A DNA stretch of 64,000 nucleotides from an uncultured Bacteroidales bacterium (GTDB lineage Bacteria > Bacteroidota > Bacteroidia > Bacteroidales > UBA932), in assembly GCA_900318355.1 (NCBI GenBank), contig ONKE01000024.1:1-64000 (forward strand). The letters are read 5' to 3'. Under the pieces are notes generated by a model, which worked only from the letters and a program-made list of their open reading frames with translations, ran no database searches and was not told the origin of the DNA. The translations under genes and the position numbers were made by a program. This document shows, one piece after another, positions 8,664 to 19,273 of this stretch (position 1 is its first letter; each line of letters opens with the position of its first letter).

Positions 8664-9344
8664 CTATCGTTTCTGGAAGTTTTTGCGGTAGAACTTTTTC
8701 TTCTGGAAATTCTGGTAGCCGTCGGGGCGCTTGCCGAATTCCAGGTTCATGCCCGGGCGGGCGAAGGTGGCGTCGGAGGCGATGCGCGAGAGGCTGATGC
8801 CTTCCGGAACCGTGATGCGGCCGTCGGAGAGCTTCTCGATATCCTTGAAGATGGTCTCGTCGGCGACGCTGTCCTTGTTCCAGATGAGGTATTGCTGGCG
8901 CATGTAGATGGCCAGGGAACGTATCATGGCGGTCTTCTGCTCTCCGTCGGGCTCGCCGGCGATGAGGTCGATTATGCTTTCGATGTTGCGGCCGTAGTGG
9001 GTGGCCTTGACGGGCTTTTTCTTAAGCGGGATGGTCAGGGGACGCGTCTGGTATTGGGACGCGGAGGGGGCGGGATATGGAGAGTCTACGTCCAGGTCGA
9101 AATCGGCGATGGCGTAGAGATGGTCCCAGAGTTTCTGCTCCCAGTTTTCCTCGGAGTGGACCTGGGGGTTGAGAAGTTCCATGACGCGGACGACGGCGCG
9201 GGCCTGTTCGGTGCGCTTGGCGCGGTCTTCAATCTGCTTGACCTGGGAGACCATGCGACGCACGTTGCGGCCGTATTCGGGCATGCGAAGTTTCTCCATT
9301 TCCGTGTTGTAGTCGAGTCTGATGGTATTTTCGTCGGCTTGCAT
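8664..9344 (-). CDS. DUF4290 protein
   Basis: A 226-residue soluble, charged, mostly helical protein that I recognise as DUF4290, a family largely confined to Bacteroidetes and of unknown function. It begins MQADENTIRLDYNTEMEKLRMPEYGRNV, which gives the usual start. A tract LTIPLKKKPVKATHYGRN lies near the middle and a very basic tail KKKFYRKNFQKR at the end. No signal peptide or membrane segment. It is the first gene of a DUF4290-ftsK-lolA-like operon (3-base gap to ftsK), with its own promoter about 57 bases upstream and a GC-rich hairpin in the leader. The context suggests a link to cell division or DNA segregation, but that is only inference. Confidence 0.82.
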   Translation of the reverse strand: MQADENTIRLDYNTEMEKLRMPEYGRNVRRMVSQVKQIEDRAKRTEQARAVVRVMELLNPQVHSEENWEQKLWDHLYAIADFDLDVDSPYPAPSASQYQTRPLTIPLKKKPVKATHYGRNIESIIDLIAGEPDGEQKTAMIRSLAIYMRQQYLIWNKDSVADETIFKDIEKLSDGRITVPEGISLSRIASDATFARPGMNLEFGKRPDGYQNFQKKKFYRKNFQKR

Positions 9345-9371
9345 AAAGCTATGGGTGTGTTAAATTTCTCA

Positions 9372-9396
9372 CCGGCCCCGCAGACCGCGGAGCCGG
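9372..9396 (-). promoter_or_regulatory. Leader hairpin before the DUF4290-ftsK operon
   Basis: CCGGC-C-CCGC pairs with GCGG-A-GCCGG around a 5-base loop (nine pairs, one internal mismatch). It lies between the minus-strand promoter at 9401-9408 and the start codon at 9344. There is no T run after it, so it does not look like a terminator; a role in translation or mRNA stability is possible. Confidence 0.4.
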
Positions 9397-9400
9397 GATA

Positions 9401-9408
9401 CAAATATA
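9401..9408 (-). promoter_or_regulatory. -7 element of the DUF4290-ftsK-lolA operon
   Basis: TATATTTG on the minus strand, 56 bases before the start codon, in the 93-base gap after addA. No convincing TTG at the expected -33 distance. Confidence 0.55.
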
Positions 9409-9437
9409 CTACAAAAACGGCAGAAATCGATATTTTT

Positions 9438-12400
9438 TCAGGAAACTTCTTCCACCCTGTCTTCTGTGACATACCACAGGAAGCCTCTCACCGGTCCGTA
9501 GCCCAACCTGCGGTACAGCTGGCAGTAACGCCTCACCTGGGTGCGGTAGAGCCCCGGATGCTCGCCTCCGAACTTGTAGTCGATGACGGTCAGGCCCTCG
9601 GGAGTCTTCACCACGCGGTCGGGAATGCGTATCTTGCCGTCGATATCGATGACGGGAATCTCGTTGAAAACTTCTTCCACGCCCTCGGCAAACCACCCTC
9701 TGCTGCGGACTAAAGCCAGCTTGCCTTCGAGGAAGGACTCGTATTCCGACGCCATCTCCGCGTCGACATCTCCGGCCGCAACTACCTGCGTTACAGCATC
9801 ATGCAGGTCAGACTCGGCTCGGACGCCGGCGAGGATGCTATGGAGAAGTATGCCCTTGAGGCGCACCGAAGCCGAAGGACCTGTCTCCCCTTCCGCGGAA
9901 AAGAAATCGACGGAATCGGCGCTGAACTTGAGGCGGCCGCGCTCGCGGACATCTTCTTCCTCATCGCCCGCGGCGGGATTGAGCGGGAACGACGGGTAGT
10001 CGGCCGGGCGCGAGGCAAGGCTGGAAGACTTTGCGGGCGGAGGCGGAGGCATGGTGCCGAGAACGAAACGTTCGGGACCTTCGTCGGAGCCGATATGCTC
10101 GAATCCGCTGTCGTCGCTTAAGAGGTAAGAATGAAGCACTTCCGACATGTTTCCGAAGGGCACGGATGTCTTTGAAGGCCGCGTCGCGATAACATGCAGA
10201 TAACTTTCCGCACGGGTGAGCGCCACGTAGAAAGTGTTGATGTTGTCGACATACTGGAGGAGCTTTTCCTTCTGGAAATCAGCGGCAAACAGCGTATCGC
10301 CGCTCTTTTCCGACAGGAAGACCGGATACACGCCGTCGGCCGACTTGGCAAGCGAGGTGCCGCTGAGGTCAGGCCGGCTCCAGTGCCACTCTCCCCTGTA
10401 AAGTCCGACGCTCTGAGCGAATGGGAAGATGACATATGGAAACTCCAGTCCCTTGGACTTGTGGACCGTCATGATCCTCACCGAATCGGCGATGTCGGGC
10501 GAGGCGATCTTCGGGTCGGCGTCCTTCCAGTATTGCAGGAAGGCGGTAAGGTTGTTGCCTCCGGTGGAGGACCACTCCTGCAGGGCGTCCATAAACGACT
10601 GGACATAAAGCGTATCGCCCTGGAAAACCTCCGGGAATCGGGCCGACAGGCTGCGCAGGAGTTCTTCGCACAGGTCGACGATGGAATGGAACCCTTCCGG
10701 CACCGTAATGCCGAGCGACGAGGCCAGGTAGCTGCCCACCGAGTCCTGAGGATTTTCCACGAAGGTCAGAAGGGACACAAGGCGCCTCACCGTGACCGAC
10801 GATTTCACCCGCAGGGAATCGTCGGAAATGACCGGGATGCCCTTGGATATCAGGTAGGAAGCGATGGCTGCTCCGGAATCGTTGTTGCGGACCAGCACGG
10901 CGATTTGACCGTAACCGGCCCCTGCCGCCAGTATTTCCACTATGCTGTCGTGGATAAGCGGCATCTGGTCTTCTTCGGTAAAGGAGCAGACGACCTGCCC
11001 GGAATGCTCTCCCGAAGCCTTTGCCGTCTGGCGGACATCAGCATAGATATCCGAAATGCTGCTCCCGCTTCCATACTGGCTGTCAAGGCATCCGGCGGCA
11101 TATTCGAAGAACCTGCCGTTGAAATCGACGATGTTGCGGAGGCTGCGCCAGTTATCCTTCAGCGGTTCGGCTTCGTAGGCGTCGGGGAGATCCTTGCGCA
11201 CACCCGAGGAAAGCAGTTCCCAGTCGGAGCCGCGCCAACGGTAGATGCTCTGCTTGACGTCGCCCACGATCAGGCTCTCATGGCCTCCAGCCTGGCTTTC
11301 CGCGAGCAGCGGGCGGAAATTGCGCCACTGCACGGAGGACGTGTCCTGGAACTCGTCGAGGAGGAAATCTTCGAAGCGGACGCCGAGCTTTTCATAGACG
11401 AACGGAGCGTCGCTGCCGGCGATGATCCTCTCCAGGATACGGTTGGAGTCGTCTATGCTCATGACGTTTTTCTCCTTCAGGAGCGCGTCGAATTCGCGGT
11501 AAAGTTCCGAGGCGATGCGCAGGCTATAGATCTGCGAGGCGAGGATGCCCGCCGTGGAATAGACCTTGAACGGAGCGCCGAAAAGGGCGCAGAAGTCATC
11601 CAGGGCAGGGTCGAGGACGCCACGGAGCAACGGAAGGTATTTCGAGGCCTTGGCCTTGGCAAACCACTGGTCGGGGTCGGCGGCCTTGGTGAAGAAGGTA
11701 TCTTTCGGCGGGTCGACAGAATCGGGCTTGGCGGCATATTTCGCGAGCGACGCAAGGAAGTGCCGGTTGCTTTCTTCGGGAGGTACGCCGGCATCGGCAA
11801 GCACGTCCAGGGCACGTTTGGCTGCGGCTGCAACCTTTTCAGCGAACTCCTCACGGCAACTGCGGCAGGCCTTGCGCACACCCTCCAGATATTCCTGAGA
11901 ATATATCACCGACTCGTCCAGCCCTGCGCTTTCCACGGCGTCCCTGTGGGCGTCGGACTTCAGGCGGCCGGCCATCGTGACCAGGTTGCCTTCAAGGTTG
12001 AATCTGCCATTTTCCCGAAGCTGGTCCATCACGCTGTCAGTCAGCCATTTCAGCAGCTGAGGACGGTCTTCGTCGAGAGAGTCGAGGATGCGGTCGACGC
12101 TCTCCTGGACGAGGGAGTCCTTGTCGAGTTCGACCTGATAGGATGAGAACTGACCGATTTCCCTGGCAAAGGCCTTAAGGGTCATCTGGAAGAACTTGTC
12201 GATGGTGCTGACCGAGAATGCGCCGTAGTCGTGGAGGATGCGCCTCAGCAGGTCGGCCGAACGCCGCTGCAGGGCTTCCGCTCCGCCGAACTCACGGGCG
12301 AAATCTTCGTAGTAGTCCGACTCCGCCGGGTCGCGGGCAAGGATGTCAAGTTCCTTGAGGATACGGTTTTTCATCTCGGCTGTGGCCTTGTTGGTGAAGG

Positions 12401-12521
12401 TCACGGCGAGTATGTGACGGTAGGCATTCCTGTCGTCGCTCTGAAGCAGCAGGCTGATATAGGTCTTGGCCAGCTGGAAGGTCTTTCCCGACCCCGCGGA
12501 TGCTTTGAGTATTCGTATCAT
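9438..12521 (-). CDS. addA: AddA-like helicase-nuclease subunit
   Basis: A 1027-residue UvrD/Rep superfamily 1 helicase fused to a C-terminal PD-(D/E)XK nuclease, that is, the AddA/RecB-type subunit of the enzyme that resects double-strand breaks for RecA. Motif I is KASAGSGKTFQLA at the N terminus, then AVTFTNKATAEMK, motif II LLDEFQDTS near 390, VGDVKQSIYRWRGSDW, VMTVHKSKGLEFP-like IMTVHKSKGLEFP near 695 and AYVALTRAE-like FYVALTRAE. The nuclease shows IRIPDRV...GLTVIDYKFG near 985-1005. I start at the ATG at 12521, which forms an ATGA overlap with addB; a TTG three codons upstream is less likely. Family certain; partner addB adjacent. Confidence 0.92.
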   Translation of the reverse strand: MIRILKASAGSGKTFQLAKTYISLLLQSDDRNAYRHILAVTFTNKATAEMKNRILKELDILARDPAESDYYEDFAREFGGAEALQRRSADLLRRILHDYGAFSVSTIDKFFQMTLKAFAREIGQFSSYQVELDKDSLVQESVDRILDSLDEDRPQLLKWLTDSVMDQLRENGRFNLEGNLVTMAGRLKSDAHRDAVESAGLDESVIYSQEYLEGVRKACRSCREEFAEKVAAAAKRALDVLADAGVPPEESNRHFLASLAKYAAKPDSVDPPKDTFFTKAADPDQWFAKAKASKYLPLLRGVLDPALDDFCALFGAPFKVYSTAGILASQIYSLRIASELYREFDALLKEKNVMSIDDSNRILERIIAGSDAPFVYEKLGVRFEDFLLDEFQDTSSVQWRNFRPLLAESQAGGHESLIVGDVKQSIYRWRGSDWELLSSGVRKDLPDAYEAEPLKDNWRSLRNIVDFNGRFFEYAAGCLDSQYGSGSSISDIYADVRQTAKASGEHSGQVVCSFTEEDQMPLIHDSIVEILAAGAGYGQIAVLVRNNDSGAAIASYLISKGIPVISDDSLRVKSSVTVRRLVSLLTFVENPQDSVGSYLASSLGITVPEGFHSIVDLCEELLRSLSARFPEVFQGDTLYVQSFMDALQEWSSTGGNNLTAFLQYWKDADPKIASPDIADSVRIMTVHKSKGLEFPYVIFPFAQSVGLYRGEWHWSRPDLSGTSLAKSADGVYPVFLSEKSGDTLFAADFQKEKLLQYVDNINTFYVALTRAESYLHVIATRPSKTSVPFGNMSEVLHSYLLSDDSGFEHIGSDEGPERFVLGTMPPPPPAKSSSLASRPADYPSFPLNPAAGDEEEDVRERGRLKFSADSVDFFSAEGETGPSASVRLKGILLHSILAGVRAESDLHDAVTQVVAAGDVDAEMASEYESFLEGKLALVRSRGWFAEGVEEVFNEIPVIDIDGKIRIPDRVVKTPEGLTVIDYKFGGEHPGLYRTQVRRYCQLYRRLGYGPVRGFLWYVTEDRVEEVS

Positions 12522-15508
12522 CTTCCGCAAATAATCCTGAAATCACAATACTGGCACACTCCCCTGTCTTCGGTGCGGCGCAGGGGGACGGAAGGATCGG
12601 CCATTTCGTCGAGCAGGGCGCCGAGGCGTTCCTTGACGATGCCGCAGAACTTTCCGTTCATCCTTGACGACAGCGGACCGTCGGAAAACAGCCTGCCGGC
12701 GGGATAAATGACATTGTCAACGGCCGACGACCCGGCATCGCCGGCTACGAACATGTCGTAGAGGAACAGCTGCAGGGCTATCTTGGGGCGCTTGGAGTTG
12801 TCCGGCCCGAACAGCATCTCGGCCACGTTTTCGGCATTGTCGTCGGTAATCAGCACGTCGTTGTCGGTGACCTTGCCTGACTTGTAGTCCACGACCCGGA
12901 CGACGCCGTCGTCAAAGCGGTCGAGACGGTCGATGTAGCCGAAGAATTTCCGGCCGGAGAAGTTCCACTCCCTCGGCAGCTCGAGCCCGAGCACCTCGAA
13001 GGAGTCGGTCTGCCTTTCAAGGAGGAACTTGCGGTCCTGACGCAGCGTCTGGAGGACATACTGAAGGATTACGCCTTCGAAAACGAGGTTGCGGCCGCTC
13101 ACCTCGATGGTGCGGAGCTCGGCCTGGATCAGGGTGCGGATCCTGGCCCTGATGTCCTTGGAACGCTTCAGCCAGTCTTCCAGATATGCCATCGTAACCT
13201 TTTTGAGGGGCACTATGACTCCCGAAGATATGGCCTCGCGGACGGACTTGCGGTCCATCGGGAAAGACGGGTCCATGGCGGCCGGACCGAGGTAAAGGGC
13301 CTGCATGGCGGCATGATAGACCGAGCCGATCATACCGGCGTCAAGCGATTCGGCTACCTCAGCCTCGGGGCTCAGCCCCTCCACGTTGGCGTAGAAGAAC
13401 TGGACCGGACAAGCGAGATATCGCTGGACGGCCGTTGCGGAAAGCACTACCGACTGCAGGCGCAGGGCCATGTCTGCGGGCTTTTGAACCTCCGTCTCCT
13501 CTTCCGGAAGACGCAGGGGGGCGGTCGCGACACTCCGGTTCAACGGAACGCGGAAATGGTATTGCAACTGCTTGATATAGCGGCTTTCCTCTCCGGAGCG
13601 AAGGCTCTCCGTGCGCGAATCGTAAAGGAGCCACACCCTTGAGGCGCGCCGTATCATACGGTAGAAATAATAGGCCCAGACGGCATCCTGATACTCATAT
13701 GTCGGCAGTCCGAAGCCTTTGCGAAGTTCCGGCGGGATGAACGAAGACGAAACGCTGCGCTTGGGGAATACACCCTCGTTGCACGACAATACGACTATGT
13801 TGGAAAAATCCAGCGCACGCGTCTCGAGGGGGCCCATGATCTGGAGACCTTTCAGCGGCTCGCCGCTGTAGGGGACGGACTCGCCGCTCAGAAGCTGGCC
13901 CAGAAGCCTGACGTAGGTCTGGGGCTTGACGTCCAGTGAAATGTTGCGCAAACGGTTCACGCACTGATAGTAACGCCGGGCGAACTCAAGCTCCGGAGCA
14001 AGGTCGGGCGACTCGCGCAGAAGCGGCGCCACGGCCGAAATCACTTCCAGCTGGTACTGGGCGAAGTCGCGGATTACGCCGGCATCGGCCTCCGACGGAT
14101 TGGTCACCACGGCATGCATGAGCACCCGCAGCAAAGGCGAAGACTCGAAATCCGATTCCGGGATATAGTAGCGCGCCTCCCTGCGAAGACGGGCTGCGAG
14201 AGCGGCGTCTTCCTTCCCCATCACCTTGCGCAACAAACTGCCGGACAGGATGTTCCACACCTGGCGATGGTACAGCCAGGCCTTTCCGTCGCGCATGCGG
14301 ACATGCATCTGCATCGTGGATATTTCGTTCATCAGCGCGCAGAAAGCGCTCCCCGTCAGCGGGAAGCCCATGGTGACGTTGATGGCCTTGATTTCCTCCG
14401 GAATGGAATTAAGGACGGGGGCGAGAAGCGTCTCGTCGGGCAGGACGACGGCGCAGTCGCTGCCATTGCCCGTAAGAAGGCCCACTTCGTCCATCTTGCC
14501 CTCCGTCGTGGCAACCGCAATCTCCTTCAGGATGGACGGTATCTGCTTGGCCTGCCCCACCGACGAAGGAACGCTGATAACTTCGATGCGCGGAGTCGGA
14601 GGCTCCGGTTCGAGCTGGAATTCCTGAGGGTAGTCAATCACATTCTGCCGCATGAAGAGCGAAGACCTGTTGTCGGGATGCGAGACCATGCCGGGGCCGT
14701 AGTCCCAGCAGAAGCCGGCCATCTGCGCATCGCGCAAACGCTTCATTACCAGCTTTTCGCATCCGTTCAAGGCATTGAGCCCGACGAAAATGAAGCGCTC
14801 GATTTCCGGGAAGGCGGGGCCGAAGACGTCGGGAGCGCTCTCTTCGGAGAGCCTGTCGGCAAGGGCGCGGTAGGCCATGCCTTCGTAGGACATGCCGCGG
14901 CTTGCAAGACGCTCGCGGAAGGTCCGGTACAGCGGCCCGAGGATGTTCCAGATCCTGAGGAAACGCACCTTGACCGAAGGGTCTTCGGCATCGAGGTCGA
15001 CCCTCAGGCGCGAGGCCTCGCGGAAATGGGAGACGAACTGCTCCACCGCGGCACGCTGGTCGTCCGACAGGTAGGAATACGTGTCCTGGATGGCCCTGAA
15101 GTCGGCGACGTTGGTGAAAAGCCGCTCCGCGTCTATGCGATATTTATCCACGTCGTCGAAATCCGACAGGATAACGTCGCCCCAGAAGATGAAATCGTCA
15201 AGGCTCTCGGCATTGGGATTCAAGGACTTGTAGCAATCGTACAATTCCAGTATCAGGGCCACCCTGTCGGTAGGGACAGAGTCGCATGCCTTGTAGAAGA
15301 AGTCATTGACCGTCAGGAGCTGAGGCAGATAGACCGGACGAACGTCCCCGCCATTGACCGCGGCATTGCGTTCGGCGTCGGCGACGGCCTGGCACAGATA
15401 ACGGGAGAAGAACGCCATTGAACGGCGGTTGGGGAACACAAAGCAGTTTTTCCCGATGTCGCCCCGGTCGAAAAACCAGTCGGCAACCTGTTTGAGAAAC
15501 GGTGTCAC
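12518..15508 (-). CDS. addB: AddB-like nuclease subunit
   Basis: A 996-residue partner of AddA. The C terminus holds a PD-(D/E)XK nuclease of the Cas4/AddB type, with FFGYIDRLDRFDDG...VRVVDYKSG near 880-905. Cysteines are arranged as for an AddB 4Fe-4S cluster: one in YLACPVQFFY near 690 and three in CQYCDFRIIC at the end. The N-terminal part (NCFVFPNRRSMAFFSRYL) is the inactive-helicase-like region; I see no intact Walker A motif. The start is GTG at 15508, ten bases after the ettA stop, with no better ATG nearby; the next gene addA overlaps by ATGA. Together with addA it should process DNA ends; ATP hydrolysis probably resides in AddA only. Confidence 0.85.
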   Translation of the reverse strand: MTPFLKQVADWFFDRGDIGKNCFVFPNRRSMAFFSRYLCQAVADAERNAAVNGGDVRPVYLPQLLTVNDFFYKACDSVPTDRVALILELYDCYKSLNPNAESLDDFIFWGDVILSDFDDVDKYRIDAERLFTNVADFRAIQDTYSYLSDDQRAAVEQFVSHFREASRLRVDLDAEDPSVKVRFLRIWNILGPLYRTFRERLASRGMSYEGMAYRALADRLSEESAPDVFGPAFPEIERFIFVGLNALNGCEKLVMKRLRDAQMAGFCWDYGPGMVSHPDNRSSLFMRQNVIDYPQEFQLEPEPPTPRIEVISVPSSVGQAKQIPSILKEIAVATTEGKMDEVGLLTGNGSDCAVVLPDETLLAPVLNSIPEEIKAINVTMGFPLTGSAFCALMNEISTMQMHVRMRDGKAWLYHRQVWNILSGSLLRKVMGKEDAALAARLRREARYYIPESDFESSPLLRVLMHAVVTNPSEADAGVIRDFAQYQLEVISAVAPLLRESPDLAPELEFARRYYQCVNRLRNISLDVKPQTYVRLLGQLLSGESVPYSGEPLKGLQIMGPLETRALDFSNIVVLSCNEGVFPKRSVSSSFIPPELRKGFGLPTYEYQDAVWAYYFYRMIRRASRVWLLYDSRTESLRSGEESRYIKQLQYHFRVPLNRSVATAPLRLPEEETEVQKPADMALRLQSVVLSATAVQRYLACPVQFFYANVEGLSPEAEVAESLDAGMIGSVYHAAMQALYLGPAAMDPSFPMDRKSVREAISSGVIVPLKKVTMAYLEDWLKRSKDIRARIRTLIQAELRTIEVSGRNLVFEGVILQYVLQTLRQDRKFLLERQTDSFEVLGLELPREWNFSGRKFFGYIDRLDRFDDGVVRVVDYKSGKVTDNDVLITDDNAENVAEMLFGPDNSKRPKIALQLFLYDMFVAGDAGSSAVDNVIYPAGRLFSDGPLSSRMNGKFCGIVKERLGALLDEMADPSVPLRRTEDRGVCQYCDFRIICGR

Positions 15509-15517
15509 GGCGGGATA

Positions 15518-17194
<1,677 letters not shown>

Positions 17195-17209
17195 TTTTCG
17201 CGGTTTGGA

Positions 17210-17239
17210 CAAAAATAGCGAAAAAAGCCGACAAACAAA
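17210..17239 (-). promoter_or_regulatory. Promoter of ettA-addB-addA
   Basis: On the minus strand TATTTTTG occupies 17210-17217 and TTTG occupies 17236-17239, spacer 18. Transcription would begin a few bases before the ettA ATG at 17194. Confidence 0.65.
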
Positions 17240-17243
17240 AAGG

Positions 17244-18383
17244 TTATTCGTTGATTGCCATTTCAAACATGCCGATAAGCTGCTCTATCGACTGGGAGAT
17301 GTCGTATTCCTTGGTGGAAGCGGCGTATTTGGCGGCCATCTCGTGGAGCTCCTTCGGGTGTTCGTACCAATAGTCGATCTTGCGGGCGAGGCCCTTGGCG
17401 TCTCCGGCCTTGAAGAGGCTGCGGCGGTCAAGCGCGAACTGGTCGGTGCCGGAAAAATGGGCCTTGGCGATGACGGGGACGGTCCCCTGCTCGAGCGACT
17501 CAAGGCACGACAGGCCCTCTACTTCGATGGTGGCGCAGTGGACATAGACGTCGGAGCGGGCCGAAAGGGACGACAGTTCCTCGCGGGTGTGGAAGCCGAA
17601 GAGGGGCTTGTATTTGACGATGCCTTCCTCATAGAGGGCGTCGGCGGCTTTGCGCACGGACTCGGCTTCAGGGCCGCGGCCGGCGAAATAAAGCTGGATC
17701 TTGTCGGCGTGCTTGCTGTAGCGCATGGCCTTGATAAGGGTCCACGGGTCCTTCTCCACCGCCAAGCGGCCGATGCAGACTACCTGGAAAGGACGGTCGG
17801 TGTCGTTGTCCTTGCGCTTGTACACCTCCGGGATGATACCGTTGGAAATATGGTGGAGACGGGCCTTGAAATTCCACGAACGGGCCCTGGCGACGACATG
17901 GTTGGTCGGGCACTGGATGTCGGAGCAATAGTCGTAGGCGCCGTTTCTCCACAGGAGCATGCAGGCACGGTTGAGCGGCGAGAACCACCCCAAGTGGACG
18001 GAGCAGAACAGGTTTTCCGGATGAAGATGGTAGGTTGCCGTCATTGGTTTGTGCATCTTCCGGCAAATCTTGGCTACGCGCCTCTGGAGGCCGAAGGGTT
18101 CTTCCAGATGGACAAGGTCGGCCCACCCTACCGCTTCCATGATGATATTTTTTTCCGCGGCGGCGAACTGGTATCCGTGCGACTCGATCAGCTTTTCGAA
18201 GACGGGAAAATAGAAATCCTTCAGCACATAGTCCGGCTGCGGAGTCTCGGCTTCGTGGTTGCGGCCCGAGAGCACGCGCACTTCCACGCCGGCCTTCCTG
18301 AGATATTCTACGGTACGGCGGCATGACGCGGACAGGCCGTTGCCGGTCGCATAGTGATTATTGACGACAAACAGTACTTTCAT
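17244..18383 (-). CDS. Glycosyltransferase family 4 (GT-B fold)
   Basis: A 379-residue cytoplasmic or membrane-associated GT-B glycosyltransferase. The N-terminal Rossmann half has MKVLFVVNNHYATGNGLS and a histidine region TYHLHPENLF near 125-135. The C-terminal half has VCIGRLAVEKDPWTLIKAM near 210, FAGRGPE, and the donor-site E-x7-E motif in VEGLSCLESLEQG near 310. This fits GT4 enzymes that transfer hexoses from nucleotide sugars to lipids or glycans; acceptor and sugar cannot be read from the sequence. It begins 6 bases after the PCMD gene on the same strand, so the two are probably cotranscribed. Confidence 0.88.
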   Translation of the reverse strand: MKVLFVVNNHYATGNGLSASCRRTVEYLRKAGVEVRVLSGRNHEAETPQPDYVLKDFYFPVFEKLIESHGYQFAAAEKNIIMEAVGWADLVHLEEPFGLQRRVAKICRKMHKPMTATYHLHPENLFCSVHLGWFSPLNRACMLLWRNGAYDYCSDIQCPTNHVVARARSWNFKARLHHISNGIIPEVYKRKDNDTDRPFQVVCIGRLAVEKDPWTLIKAMRYSKHADKIQLYFAGRGPEAESVRKAADALYEEGIVKYKPLFGFHTREELSSLSARSDVYVHCATIEVEGLSCLESLEQGTVPVIAKAHFSGTDQFALDRRSLFKAGDAKGLARKIDYWYEHPKELHEMAAKYAASTKEYDISQSIEQLIGMFEMAINE

Positions 18384-18389
18384 ATACTA

Positions 18390-19157
18390 CTAATACACAA
18401 ATGACAACTCATCAAGATAGAGCGTGCTTCCCTCTCCTCCGGCAAGGCCGCTTTCGAGGCGGCTGGAAGTGGCCGAAATCATCACGATCGTGGGGGTGCG
18501 GCCGTTCTTGTATTCAAGCGGGAGGGTGAAGCGGATGTAGCCGCCGGTGTCCTTGGTCAGGACGAGCGTGCCGGTGGCGATTATGGCCGGGTCGTTTTTC
18601 GTGTCGATGAAACGGCCTTCTTCGGTGTTGGTGCGGAAAGGCCCGTCCCAGTCGGCAAGGACGACGTCTATCGCCCCCTGGTCCATCTTGCCCTTCCATG
18701 CCTTGGTCGAGGACTTGACGAAGTCGATGGGCTTCGGGATATAGTGGAGATAGCCCGTGAGAGCCTTGGGGCGGCCTTTGAAGGGAGTTCCCATCATGAT
18801 TTCGGCCCCGCTCATATTGATGGTCTTGACGAAATAACCGGTGTAGAGGTTGCCGGCGGCAAAGGCCCAGGCCACCTTCTGGCTGCGCATTCGGACCGCC
18901 GCTTTCCCATCGCCGGGAACGGCGACATGTTCCTTTTCAGGCTGGGTGCAGTTGATGCCGAGGATGGAGGTGCCTTTGTTGGCCGAGTCCCAGACCCGGT
19001 GGGAGGCCGGAGCGTTTTCCTCATACATCCGCCACTCCCCTTTCTGCTTTGACCAATGGTCAAAATTCATATTGTAAAGCTGCTGTGCCGAAGCCGTTGA
19101 AGAACTCAGGGCCAGGCCGAAAACAAGGGCAGCCGTAGTCGCAAAACAATTTTTCAT
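18390..19157 (-). CDS. Secreted PCMD-domain protein
   Basis: A 255-residue exported protein with a signal peptide (residues 1-24, cleavage near STASAQQ). The mature part matches the PCMD (putative carbohydrate metabolism) domain of Bacteroidetes: YNMNFDHWSK at the start, KVAWAFAAGNLYTGYF, PFKGRPKALTGYLHYIPKP, then DWDG and the beta-rich GSTLYLDELSFVY at the end. The family is predicted to be a carbohydrate-binding jelly roll; its true function is unknown. Only five bases separate a perfect consensus promoter from the ATG, so the mRNA is probably leaderless. The next gene downstream is a glycosyltransferase. Confidence 0.83.
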   Translation of the reverse strand: MKNCFATTAALVFGLALSSSTASAQQLYNMNFDHWSKQKGEWRMYEENAPASHRVWDSANKGTSILGINCTQPEKEHVAVPGDGKAAVRMRSQKVAWAFAAGNLYTGYFVKTINMSGAEIMMGTPFKGRPKALTGYLHYIPKPIDFVKSSTKAWKGKMDQGAIDVVLADWDGPFRTNTEEGRFIDTKNDPAIIATGTLVLTKDTGGYIRFTLPLEYKNGRTPTIVMISATSSRLESGLAGGEGSTLYLDELSFVY

Positions 19158-19162
19158 GGGCG

Positions 19163-19193
19163 CAAAGTTACTACAATTAGTTTAAAACGCAAA
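19163..19193 (-). promoter_or_regulatory. Consensus promoter of PCMD-glycosyltransferase
   Basis: Minus strand TTTG at 19190-19193, exactly 19 bases, TAACTTTG at 19163-19170. The start codon begins at 19157, five bases downstream, which leaves essentially no leader. Confidence 0.8.
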
Positions 19194-19235
19194 ATCAGAA
19201 GCCTTGAAGGGCAACTATAATGCCAATCCCGATGC

Positions 19236-19265
19236 TTGCCATCCGGCAAAAAATGCTTAAATTTG
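19236..19265 (+). promoter_or_regulatory. Consensus promoter of the MATE operon
   Basis: TTG at 19236-19238, exactly 19 bases, TAAATTTG at 19258-19265. The MATE ATG at 19274 is eight bases later, so the transcript is probably leaderless. In-frame ATGs at 19220, 19232 and 19253 lie upstream of the -7 element and cannot be on this transcript. Confidence 0.8.
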
Positions 19266-19273
19266 CAAACTTT

